Positions 1 through 9,459 of a stretch of DNA of 64,000 nt are shown piece by piece. Location of the stretch: contig OX485805.1 of the NCBI GenBank assembly GCA_950295325.1, positions 48,198,758-48,262,757 of the forward strand, given 5' to 3'. Source of the DNA: Polytrichum commune (lineage: Eukaryota; Streptophyta; Polytrichopsida; Polytrichales; Polytrichaceae). Positions within the stretch are counted from its first letter, which is position 1, and each line of letters starts with the position of its first letter. The notes under the pieces are model-generated. The model was given only the letters and a program-made list of their open reading frames with translations. It was not told the origin of the DNA and searched no databases. The translations under genes and the position numbers were made by a program.

Positions 1-195
1 AATTTCAATTGGGGATCTTAATGTGGGTATTAGTGGTGGTTTACTGTCACTTACAACTGATTGTCAGTTGTTTACTTGTATTTGGTGTACTGTGTTGTGT
101 TGTTGGTGGGACTTGAGAAAGTGCCCTTTCTATATGTAGGGAAGTTTCGAATGCTGCTTCATGGTCCAAAGACTGGCTCTCTGACTTAAGAAAAC
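1..195 (+). other. 3' flank of an off-window copy of gene U
   Basis: This stretch aligns by eye with 31970-32210, the DNA downstream of the last exon of gene U. Shared words include 'ttggggatctt' and 'ttactgtca', with the same order throughout. It is therefore the 3' untranslated or flanking part of a second gene U copy whose coding exons lie left of the window. No coding sequence is visible here. The similarity runs on to the point where a decayed methyltransferase 3' end begins in the opposite orientation. Confidence 0.6.
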
Positions 196-199
196 TCTG

Positions 200-470
200 C
201 AATCGAACAACATCCTAATAAACCCAAGACAGAAACTTGTGCCTGGATTCCTTGTAAGTGAGAAGCGTTCGATTTGCTTGCTCCACTTGAGTTCTTTGTT
301 CACAGAAAGCTAAGCAAGCATACCTGATGCTCCAGTATAATGACAAGCACAAGCCTGGAAACAATAGCATTTCACTTTGTGTGAATTGGATGGCAAATCC
401 GTTGATATGGCCTCAACATAACAATGTGTAACAAGTCATCAGAGTGTTTCCCTACAGATATATTCTTACT
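200..470 (-). pseudogene. 3' fragment of ICMT-like methyltransferase pseudogene
   Basis: Read on the minus strand, this matches the last quarter of the intact methyltransferase gene at about 1909-2190. The end reads RHKFLSWVY-stop against RHKFLPWVY-stop in the intact copy, and further upstream HSDDLL and PYQRICHPIHT match YSDRLV and PYRWVRHPIYT. There is an in-frame TAG just after the HPIHT segment, at least one frameshift, and a deletion of several dozen bases compared with the intact gene. Only the C-terminal exon part is present, so it cannot encode a working enzyme. Its position just downstream of gene U 3' flank mirrors the arrangement at 1165-3594, which argues for a duplicated gene pair rather than a retrocopy. 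Confidence 0.8.
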
Positions 471-1164
471 GTAAAGATTTATGGTCACCACTTTTGATCA
501 TGGTTGTAGCCATGTTTGTGAAGACCTGATTCCTAATCAATAAAGTAATCCTCAAAACCAAATAAAATCAGGCAGCCTGTTGCAATTTTTTGTAACCTTG
601 GATATCTGATCTTTCGTGGAAGAAGTGAGACATGTGCCTCTCTTCACAACCATGTCATGTGGGTATTATTTGGTTTGTTTTTCATATTCTCCAATCTCTA
701 CCAATTTATACAACAAAACTTGGGCTGCAATAGCAAATCTACACTGAAGCATTAGCAAAAATCGGATTGAAATCAAACCTCACTTGATGTAGTTATGCAG
801 CATAAGTGCATATTTGTTTGATTCCTTAATTGGACACATAGGTCCTCCCAATTGTCTTCACTATCGAGTGTGGAGTAGTTTAATAGATCTAAAGATGTAG
901 TCTATCATCTTCTAAACATGTGTAAGACAATTGTGTTCATTCTTCGATCCTCACCTAACCGCACACCAATCAAATATAAAGGTTTGATTAAGAAAGGTAA
1001 CCGAATAACAGTCATATACCTTTAGAGAATGGGTGCCATGCACCAGAGAAGCAGAGAACAGACTGCAAAGGACATACATAGAAGACTGTTCATAGAGGAC
1101 TCTAATCACAGTGACTTTCACTCCTGCTGAGAAAACGCATTTGCTTAGATCGTCTGGGATCTTT
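471..1164. other. intergenic, nothing recognised
   Basis: AT-rich spacer between the methyltransferase pseudogene and the gene U fragment. Short open frames here show no recognisable domain, and I see no repeat or RNA gene. Confidence 0.5.
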
Positions 1165-1880
1165 TGCATTATCTACTTCAACTGGGCTCTTTGGGAGCAG
1201 TGAGGTGTGACTCTTCTCATGTAGCCTCTACAACATTAATGAACACACTGATTCTTTGCCATCGACAGCAAGCAGGACAAACTGTGAGATTGTTGCAATT
1301 TCACAGGTGAAGATTAGTGTTAATCTGGTATCATCTTTATTTTGTCTTGTTTTTAATACCAATTGGGTATCTATAATGAGGATTTCACATTTTTTGTTAC
1401 CAGTAGGGTATGGACATGTGATGGTATTTTTGTTTCAGTACCATGCAAGAACCTTCACACCTAGGTAAAATTGCCTTAGTATTAGTATGATTTATAATGG
1501 TACTGACCCAAATAATAGCTCAGGTAAACAAGGATTCTCTCATCTTGACATACCCACCAAATATCTATATTTGACTGGTATTACAATTCTGATGCTCATG
1601 GGTAGGTTCTTAGATACCATTATTGATGCTGATTATTGATACAATGCATTCACCTATATTCTAGACCAACACTGGTGCAGACAGTCTCCGGGAACCAGGA
1701 ACATCCAGAAGGTCCCTTTTTCTCACTTCACAAGAATTATGAGCTCCTGGACTGTGAAGCTGTGATCCTTCGACCATGTCAGACCCTAGAGGTGCCATCT
1801 CTTGCGCCCAGAAGTGAAAGTGGGTTCAAGGCATTTGCAAATGGGGCAGCAACATCTTTGAATAAAGAGAACTCTCCCAA
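1165..1880 (+). pseudogene. gene U 5'-region fragment (pseudogene)
   Basis: Two blocks match the 5' region of gene U at about 26245-26580. The first (about 1165-1306) shares 'ggcagtagcgaggtgtg'-like sequence and 'ttgttgca'. The second (1681-1870) shares 'gaagctgtgatcctt' and 'ctagaggtgccatctcttgcg'. Between them lie 374 bases (1307-1680) that start GT and end AG, and that have no counterpart in the other copy. They look like an intron retained here, or an insertion. The first block is frameshifted and has an in-frame stop relative to the other copy, and the second lacks the candidate ATG. The fragment ends about 30 bases from the 3' end of the intact methyltransferase gene. Confidence 0.6.
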
Positions 1881-1906
1881 TCACACCTCCAATTGAATAA
1901 ACAAAT

Positions 1907-3594
1907 CTAATAAACCCAGGGCAGGAATTTATGCCTGGTTTTCTCCTTGTAAGAAGTGTACAATTCTCCAAAGTTCTCTTCCATCAATTTCTCTTCTACT
2001 CTAGTTCGCTGTTCATAGTAGGCTAAGCAGGCGGACATGATGAATAGCAGGCTCCAGTATGAGCGTAACGACAAGCAAAAGCCTGCAAACAAGAGCATGT
2101 AGCTTGTGTAAATGGGATGGCGGACCCATCTGTATGGCCCAAACATAACAACCGCCATTGGTGTAACGAGTCGGTCGGAGTATTTCCCTAGAAAGTAAAT
2201 GGCATTCCAGTGCGTTACAATTGCAAGGCTGAGGACGGCCGCTGCCAATTTGGTCTTCCATTGCCAGTTCCATACATATGTCAAGAATGGGCCCTCATAA
2301 GCTGCTGCCCAGTGGCCTGCAACAATGGCAGCTACAAATGCAACTTGAGTGGGCAAAGATGGGGAGCTCTTCCACTTGTTCTCCTCCGTCGGAGTGCTCA
2401 GGGTGCCGTAGAGACGATACCTGACAATGGAACTTATGGAGAAGAAAAAGAAGTAGAGAAAATACAAAAGAATTGGCCACCCGTCCACAAACCTGTGGAA
2501 ATGGCCGAGTGGCACAAGGATCAGCCACACTAAAGAACCGGCCAGAATTAGGAACTGCTCACTCGTCCTAGCTCCAGACTTGGCTTGCTTCCATGCTGTG
2601 ATGCATGTCCATATCCCCAACGCAACTGCAACTGGCCATGGCCAAACCACCAGAAACCAGCTCCCATACATCCACATATCTGGATTCAATACGCTTACTT
2701 TGGCTACTGTGGAGATAACTGCCCAGGAAACCGCTACAATCGTCACCCATTTGGCAGCCTTCAGAGGAGTAATTTGGGTGAGGTCCGGGAGATTGAACTC
2801 CCCCACGAATGGGATTTCAATACTTTTCACACTCTCATTGTCACTACTGCTCTGGTCCTGACCTAATTTACAGACAACCTCCCTGCATTTCCTGTGTTGA
2901 TCTCGTTCGTAAATCCTTGACCACATGCCATGGTTGGGAGTGGCAAGTGACTCTGGCCTCCGAAACCCTTGAGATGTAAGAGAAGCTCCGGCCATTGATC
3001 TCCTGCTCCTGCCAGGCTACCAAATGTTAGTATATTCTTCCACCTTCAACACCCAACATCCACAAATACCACAAAGCTCACTCAACGAATGCATGAACTC
3101 GATTAACCTCCTCCAACATTCCCCTGTTACCACAATAATTGAACATTTCCACTTGCACAAACACCACAAAGCTCACTCAACGAATGCATGAACTCGATTA
3201 ACCTCCTCCAACATTCCCCTGTTACCACAATAATTGAACATTTCCACTTTCACAAACACCACAAAGCTCACATCAACGAATGCAGCACAAAATCAATTAA
3301 CCTCCTCCAACACTCCCTTGTTACCACAAGAATTGAACATTTCCAATTGCACACACACCACAAAAGCTCACATCAACGAGCGCATAAACTCGAGCAACAT
3401 CCTCCGACACTTCCCCTGCTCCCAAAATGATTGAGCAGTTCCTCTCGCACATAATTCTAAATTCCAAATTCCAAATGCGGAGCTTACTTCAATGAAGGGC
3501 AGGAGCTTCGGTGCCGTTGAAGGTGGTGGTGCACGGAATTAGAAAATTGATGCACTGCGGCCACTGCCGGCTTCAGCAGCACTGCATTCGCCAT
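1907..3594 (-). CDS. ICMT/PEMT-family membrane methyltransferase, plastid-targeted (predicted)
   Basis: Two exons are proposed: 3594-3488 (ATG at 3594) and 3002-1907. The donor GTAAGC is at 3487-3482 and the acceptor CAG ends at 3003. The join is in frame and gives 400 residues. Exon 1 adds 35 residues rich in Ala, Ser, His and Arg with almost no acidic residues, which looks like a chloroplast transit peptide. The mature part has about seven hydrophobic spans. The C-terminal third carries the family signature: GPYRWVRHPIY near residue 324, then RVEEKLMEENFGELYTSY near 371, then RHKFLPWVY at the end. In isoprenylcysteine carboxyl methyltransferases and phospholipid N-methyltransferases these His, Arg and Glu residues bind S-adenosylmethionine and the membrane substrate. 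The substrate here cannot be told; the plastid location argues against classic CaaX processing in the ER. An alternative start at 2995 would give 362 residues without the transit peptide. Confidence 0.85.
3061..3445. repeat. 95-100 bp minisatellite, four copies, in methyltransferase intron
   Basis: Four consecutive copies share 'cacaaagctcac', 'aacctcctccaac' and 'ttgaacatttcca'. The anchor 'gctca' recurs at about 3076, 3171, 3266 and 3366, giving periods of 95, 95 and 100. The first two copies are nearly identical and the last two have diverged and gained a few bases. The array lies inside the proposed single intron (3003-3487). The open frames crossing it are repeat artefacts. Confidence 0.85.
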
Positions 3595-3599
3595 GCTTT

Positions 3600-3790
3600 C
3601 GTTCTGGTGTGCCAATCCAAGAGCAGCATAGATTAAAGCTGGTAAATTAAAGCTCACATCGGCGCTGTGTTCGACATTCTTGGAAATTTGCGTAGACGAA
3701 ACCCTAAGTGATCGCAAGGGGGATATGGATTGGATGGGTCTAGGGTTTTGGGTGGACCCGGAAGGCACGCGATAAGTAAGGGCTCACTCC
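3600..3790 (-). promoter_or_regulatory. methyltransferase 5' UTR/promoter with telo-box motifs
   Basis: Upstream of the proposed ATG at 3594, the sequence is more GC-rich than its surroundings. It holds AAACCCTAA on the plus strand at 3699-3707 and AAACCCTAG on the minus strand at about 3748-3740. Telo-boxes of this kind are common near the start sites of plant housekeeping and organelle-related genes. The reading frame stays open upstream to about 3768, so an upstream in-frame start is possible, but the transit-peptide-like composition begins at 3594. Confidence 0.45.
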
Positions 3791-4194
3791 TCACACTATT
3801 ACTACACTAATTGTCCCATTTAGTACATGTGGTCTAATTCCCAATACACGCACTATTTCGCCAATTCTCGAAACTAGCAAGGGTTCCATTTTTTTTATCG
3901 AGTGATACTAAATTTGTAGATACATGTTTATTTACCATGCATTTCAAGAAAACCAGTGAGTGTTCTAAGGTGTTTGTAGAGTGCATAATTTGTTTTTGAT
4001 TGGTGCCACTCAATCCTAAGGTATCTCCTAACACCAAGGAATTAAAGAGAGCTTGCATTGAGAGATTATGGTACTTTCACACTTTGGGCTCCCGAAATCT
4101 ATATATTTTGGTGGCATTAATTTCCTTGTGGAAAGAAGTTTAGTGGAAATAACTTTCACAAATTTCCCACACACACTATTATTAGCCCACCCTC
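3791..4194. other. intergenic, nothing recognised
   Basis: AT-rich DNA with no convincing coding sequence or repeat that I can identify. Confidence 0.4.
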
Positions 4195-4480
4195 ACTAAA
4201 TGAGATAATCAGTGTACTCTTAAGTTACTACTACTATCCCATGGAGAGAGAGAGAGAGAGAGAGAACGCATATGAGCACACCTCTCATTCATCCAACACA
4301 TAAGCCTTTAAATAGTATGCAACATGGAGGTCATTATTTTTGGTTGATTTGACACCGGAATTAGTTTTAAAGACCTCAAATTAGCGTACTTGAGGACATT
4401 TGAGATGAGTCGGCAACAAAACTATAGGGGTCTAGTTTTTATGTTAGATGTGGGATGGATGAGAGGTACACTTGTATATG
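4195..4480 (-). repeat. dispersed repeat family X, inverted copy
   Basis: The reverse complement of this stretch matches 52590-52790. Shared words include 'ccgattcatctcaaatg', 'gaggtctttaaaac' and 'gttggatgaatgagaag'. A further relative lies at 45217-45785. A (GA)n run at about 4243-4265 interrupts it. No terminal repeats or protein were seen, so the element type is unknown. Confidence 0.55.
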
Positions 4481-4849
4481 ATGATTCCTCTCCCTATCAC
4501 ATTACACTAACATTTTGATTTAGTGTAGTATTCAAATTGATACGTTGTATTGATTGAGCTCAGTGTGCAAGTGAATGTCCACAACACCTATTGAGTGGGA
4601 GGATGGGCTGGGGGAGGGGCAAAGGTAGGGTGAAAATGTTGATTATTGTTATAGAACTTGGGGATTGTGGTCTTTAACCAAAACAACCCTTGAATCAAGG
4701 TTGGAGACCTCAAAGTACTATAGTAAGCTCATATTAGGATGAACCACCAACCAACTTGTAAGTGAGCATGTCTTTACCACTACCCCCTCAGTGTGTGTTA
4801 TGTAATGATATCCTTAGAGTGCTCTCAATGATTTGTCGTGTAGTAGCAA

Positions 4850-5043
4850 CACTAAATATGATATTTAGTGTCACTTACTAGTTGGATTTACATAGTGCTA
4901 TGTCTTTCTTATTATTGATGTTGTTAATGTTCTATAATGTCCAAACAACCAATTTAATATTTGTTCATAAAATATGGGATATATAAATAGGTATAGCATT
5001 GCGTAATTCCAAATAGTCTATACACTAAATATCATATTTAGTG
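4850..5043. mobile_element. MITE family 1, copy a
   Basis: Both ends carry the 21-base near-palindrome that starts CACTAAATAT and ends ATTTAGTG. Inward of this lie inverted 'cacttactagttgg...' and '...ccaaatagt' segments, so the terminal inverted repeats reach roughly 50 bases. The middle holds 'gttctataatgtccaaacaa', found in other copies of this family in the window. No coding capacity. Confidence 0.8.
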
Positions 5044-5082
5044 AAGTTTTCCTTCCAACTTCCTTGGTTGCCACCTACACTA

Positions 5083-5655
5083 AGGTTGGGTTTACACTAG
5101 ATAGGGTCCAAGACCAAAGAAACTCCATAATCGAGTGATCATGCTATTTGAGAGCTACAATTTGGACCTAAGGAGTTTACACTATGGTTCAGGGTCCAAG
5201 ATATGAAAGAACAAAGTGGCACTAATGTGGCATAATTCACCTACCAAATCTCAACAGTCCCTACTCAAAAAAATACTCCTAATTTGAGAAGTCAATCTTC
5301 AAGCTTGAGTCCAATCTCGAGGTCGATTGAAGGGTGTTTTGGACCCCCTAAGTTTCTTGGACATGGACCCTAATGTAACTCATTATATAATAATGTAATC
5401 TAGTAATCATAATATAATAATGTAATGTAATAAGAATAAGAATAATAAGAATATATCAACCTAATGTAATCATAGAGTTGGGATTTACAATATTTGGCTA
5501 GGAAGTGGTGCCCCATTAGTGCCACTTCATGTATTCGTACTTTGCAGTTGGACCCTAGCGTAAACTCTTGGGTCCAATTTTTTTGCTCTTTATTGATAGG
5601 TTCATTCGTTTTTTTTAAAGTTTCTTTGGTATTAGACCCTAGTGTAAACACACCT
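5083..5655. mobile_element. TIR DNA element, family 2, 573 bp
   Basis: The left end reads AGGTTGGGTTTACACTAG and the right end, in reverse complement, AGGTGTGTTTACACTAGG. The similarity extends about 40 bases inward to 'accaaagaaact'. Both ends are flanked by TA, as expected for Tc1/mariner-type insertion, although the superfamily is not proven. A second inner pair of 'gtttacactatgg' and 'ccctagcgtaaac' repeats lies near each end. No transposase is visible, so it is non-autonomous. It resembles 7411-7972. Confidence 0.75.
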
Positions 5656-5675
5656 TAGATTACTACTACTATTGA

Positions 5676-5875
5676 TCACATTACATTAAATATATGGTTT
5701 AGTGTGGCATTCAAAGCGATGTGCCTTGTTGATTAGAGTGGCCTCAATGACTTGTCATGTAGCAACAAGTGTCCCATGTAAACTAAACATATAATTTAGT
5801 GTGGCATTGAAATTGGTGTGCCATGTTGATTATGGTGGTCTTTGCGACTTATCATGTACCATCACGTGTCATGTG
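5676..5875. repeat. about 100 bp tandem duplication
   Basis: Two adjacent units share 'tttagtgtggcatt', 'gtgcc(t/a)tgttgatta' and 'gacttgtcatgta'. A more diverged unit appears split between 4505-4566 and 4811-4855, around sequence preceding MITE copy a. Confidence 0.6.
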
Positions 5876-6480
5876 GCACTCTCTCCAATTGCCACCCAAT
5901 GATTGACAACCAATCATTGTAGGTCTACCACATCAAGGTAGGCGGTCCAACCATGGGAACTTCCAACTCCCCATACAAGCTTGGCTGTAGGATCGAATTG
6001 AGAATCTCATCCAGTCAACAATTATGAATCGCATGAATTGTTAATTTGGGTTTTGTGATCATGGTTAAGATGCGAAAGCCATAAGATGTCAAAGTGAAGA
6101 TTTGTTTTTTCCTCTCTCTCTCTTCAAGAGCACATTGTCAACAACTATGAGAGGCCCACCTAAGTGCAACGAGAGAGGTTCCCTCCACAAAATCACCTCT
6201 TGGATCACCATAGACACTTGGAACTTATTGTCTGATTCGCTGTGTGTTGCCATCCATGAAGAAAGAAAAGGCGACTCCAATGTTGTCAATAGTGTGAAGT
6301 ATGGTGTTGCTTCATCTTCGAGAAGGTCTAAGTGCCATTTTTGGTAAGCAAGACCTTCAGACCATGGGACTTCGTTTCACATGCCCAAAAAGTTCCGGGC
6401 TAAGTATTTCCACAAAGTGACATCCTTTGTGCAATAGGTGCTTAGAAATGCTAGATTCTCTATGTCTTGTTATGTCAACA
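5876..6480. other. intergenic, nothing recognised
   Basis: A moderately GC-rich patch at 6100-6400 has short open frames on both strands but no motif I can name. It may be old transposon remnant. Confidence 0.35.
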
Positions 6481-6492
6481 CTTTACATGCCA

Positions 6493-6839
6493 GATAGATA
6501 GATAGAAACTCCGGTCCGGCGTGAATAAAGTGTCCGTTCGTAATGTCAATGACCCGATGCCCACCGGACAAGGGGACATTGGGGCAATACTACTCTCCCC
6601 TTTCGAGGATGGGCACTATAGTGACACACTATACTAGTTCCTAGCTAGCCACTAGTGCCTTGAAGATACCGGACATGGTATCCCCCCAAAGGGCTTTGAG
6701 GTACCCATACAACAAGGTCCAAGGACCCTAGTTGGGTGGACTAAGGTGGTGAGCACCACGCCGGCATGGGGAATAGAACCCACAACCTCCTCATTGGAGG
6801 CCATGAGCCCTAACCACCAAGCCAAGGCCCGTGGTGCCT
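6493..6839 (-). mobile_element. tRNA-derived SINE with target-site duplication
   Basis: On the minus strand, from 6839 downward, the head resembles a tRNA. It has an A-box-like TGGCTTGGTGG near 6825 and a B-box-like GGTTCTATTCC near 6775, spaced as in RNA polymerase III promoters. The 3' end is a short simple repeat (CTATCTATCTATC). The insertion is bracketed by CTTTACATGCCA at 6481-6492 and 6840-6851. The match then continues as ATAGA after one differing base, so the duplication may be longer. The length of about 347 bp fits plant SINEs. It encodes no protein and would depend on a LINE for mobility. Confidence 0.85.
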
Positions 6840-6851
6840 CTTTACATGCCA

Positions 6852-7410
6852 CATAGAATTCCAACCCTTAACCTGAGCTTGAAATATGTTTTTGGCTCGT
6901 CATTGTCAAATGTGAATCCCTTGCTTTTACTTGGCATTCGATAAACAACGAAAGTTCTCTCTTCATTTACCACTTCCGGTCGTGTGAAAAGGCCCTTGAT
7001 TTGATTTGAGTATTAAGAGACGGAAGGTGGGAATCCATAGCTATAGCCACCAAACCAAGGCAAGCCATGAACACCAATTGATTACAACACATCCATCCAA
7101 AGATGTGCCCCACTTCTCATCCAATACATCCAACATACTTATGACCATGTAGGGATCATAGCATATCCATGACCCGAATAATAACTCATTATCTAAATTT
7201 GTTTTTGGTCTTTACCCTTAATTTCAAAATGGCCCAAATATTTGTCATAATTTTTATTTAATTTTATGCCAATACGACGCACCACTTCTGATTGGAAGTT
7301 CTGAATTTGGTGTTGATATGGAGTTGGGAGAAATTTTAAATCATGATTTGATGGTGTGAAGCATGGTTGTTGATGTAGTGATTCACTTGCAACGGTGGAT
7401 TGAGCAACTA
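6852..7410. other. intergenic, nothing recognised
   Basis: AT-rich spacer between the SINE and the next TIR element. No supported gene. Confidence 0.4.
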
Positions 7411-7972
7411 AGGTTGAGAGCTTGTTTACACCATGGACCATGCAGTCGTCCCAAGACCTGTGAAATTTGTGATTGGATGTTGAACTCGTACTAGGACCAC
7501 TTTGGTTTACACCAAAGAAAAAAATGTCAGAGTGATCATGAAGTTCGAGATCCCCAAAAGACATATTTTAAGGCATGCATTATCTACTGACAAGGTCCAA
7601 TGGGTTTTGCAGTGGGAGAAGCAAAAAAGGTGTTTGGGTAGAAAAAGGCAAAGGCCCGTGGGAGAGAAAATCTATTATAAGAAAATTTTAATGAAAGTTT
7701 TGGGGAAGAGAAGATGAAGACAAAAGAAGACAAAAGAATGGTCAAACTTGGTTTTTCCTCAAAATTGTCCGTTTTGGACATATATTAAAAAAATCAACAT
7801 GTTCACTTTTGGTGCATGGCCATTCCTCCTGACCCACATTCGGTTTACACCTAGTGAGGGCCCAAAAGCTTTCTAAATTGTTCTTTTAAAAAAAAAATTG
7901 GACCATGAAGTCGGACATGAAAGATGGTTTTTTCCATGGTCTGACTTCATGGTCCATGGTGTAAACCGGCCC
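7411..7972. mobile_element. TIR DNA element, family 2, 562 bp
   Basis: The left end contains GTTTACACCATGGACCATG and the right end its reverse complement, each starting a short distance inside a TA dinucleotide. The length, the GTTTACAC core and an inner inverted set of the same motif make it a relative of 5083-5655. No transposase sequence is visible. Confidence 0.65.
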
Positions 7973-9316
7973 TAGGAGGAGGGCATCTTCTTGGACAATG
8001 CATTTATGAGCTTTGCAATAGGTTTAAGCCCTCTACTAGTGTTTTGCTTTGTTCCCAACCTTCTAGGATCACCAAATGGACAAGATTGGAATGGCTCTTT
8101 TGCACAATTGGACTATTTAACACTAGTTTGTTGCATCAAAACGACTTTGAATTGGCATGTCGGGTCTTTTATTATTATTATTTCAAAACATCAGTTCTTT
8201 GGATTTTGAAGAATTTGCGATCAATTTTCTCATCCATGTTGTTGTTGTTGTTGTTACGTTTTTATAATTTTAGGTAGAGGAGGGGGGTGTATAGATTTAC
8301 ATCTTTGTAACTATCCAATATATTTCAGTAGAACTCATAGAAGGCAGGTGCTTTGGGAAGTGGATTGGTGTTTTGTTCAAGAAAATATTCATAGTAGGGT
8401 TGCTCAAAGTTTCAACCTTGCTTTTCCAACCCCCAACCACATGCATTGTTGTCCAAAGCTTATCAATAAGCATATATCTTCCCAAAATTGAAAGGTGGGT
8501 CATGGGAAACACTTGAATGACTTTTATTTTTATTTTTTAACTTCATTTTTTATTTTCTAAGAATTTCCTCAAACATAAGATTTCAAAATGGCGCATTGCC
8601 CACTTAAAGATCCCCCTGTGGCATTAAGGAGATAAAAATGTTTCCATTTTAATGTTACTTATATTGACTTTGAATATTATTTTCAAAAGCTATTTTCAAA
8701 ATTCAACCGATATTAAGTAAAACTGGACAAATCCAAGTCCAAAATCATAACATGCTAATTTTTAGCATGGGATCCTCTGATAGAGCTATGTATGGTAAGA
8801 TACTCTAATATAATATATGTAGAATTGATTATGACAAATATTATAGTAGTTGGTTTGATTATATTTTCTCTATTCAACAAATTTTTATATGGATTTAGCA
8901 TTTAGAAGATTTTTTTCTATTGTGTTTTGATAAAATCATTGTCATTCAAGTAATTGCTAAGGGCTTGCATATCCCCAATAAAATTTAAGTTTATCATAAG
9001 TGTATCGACAAATTTATCCATGGGATTGAAACAACCAAAAATACAAGATTTTGAAATTATGTTTAGAAATAAACATGTCATATTCACAAACGTAATTAGC
9101 CACACATAATGCATTCCATTGTTATTTGTGTGCTAATTATTAGTGTAACCCATATTTGTTATGACTTATTCAATGCCTCACATTCTCATAACTAGTGTGG
9201 GCCATACTAATGATTATAACCAACGTAGTTAACTAGCTTGGACATGCGTTGTCATGGTTGTTGCACATGTGCATATGAAGCAATATCTTGGATGAACCCA
9301 AACCCATACATCCATG
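7973..9316. other. intergenic, nothing recognised
   Basis: AT-rich DNA with a short (GTT)n run near 8238-8256. No coding or structural RNA signal that I can support. Confidence 0.4.
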
Positions 9317-9459
9317 CTCGTGCGTACTTGCCATATGCATGTATGCCCATGTTCATGTTCATGCCAAAGTTCATAACCCCCCCATGATCGTGCGTACTTG
9401 CCATATGCATGTATGCCCATGCCCATGTTCATGCCAAAGTTCATAACCCCCCCATGATC
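9317..9459. repeat. 70 bp tandem duplication
   Basis: Two adjacent units share 'cgtgcgtacttgccatatgc' and 'atgccaaagttcataac' with a period of 70. They differ mainly in the small 'catgtt/catgcc' internal repeat. Confidence 0.8.

Noticed and set aside
3188-3434. Open frames over the minisatellite as peptides
   Set aside because: They follow the repeat in two frames and have no independent support.
3061-3445. CRISPR-like array
   Set aside because: The whole 95-100 base unit repeats without unique spacers, and the window is eukaryotic.
6493-6839. Functional tRNA gene on the minus strand
   Set aside because: Only the A and B boxes are tRNA-like; no cloverleaf or acceptor stem forms, and a target duplication marks it as a SINE.
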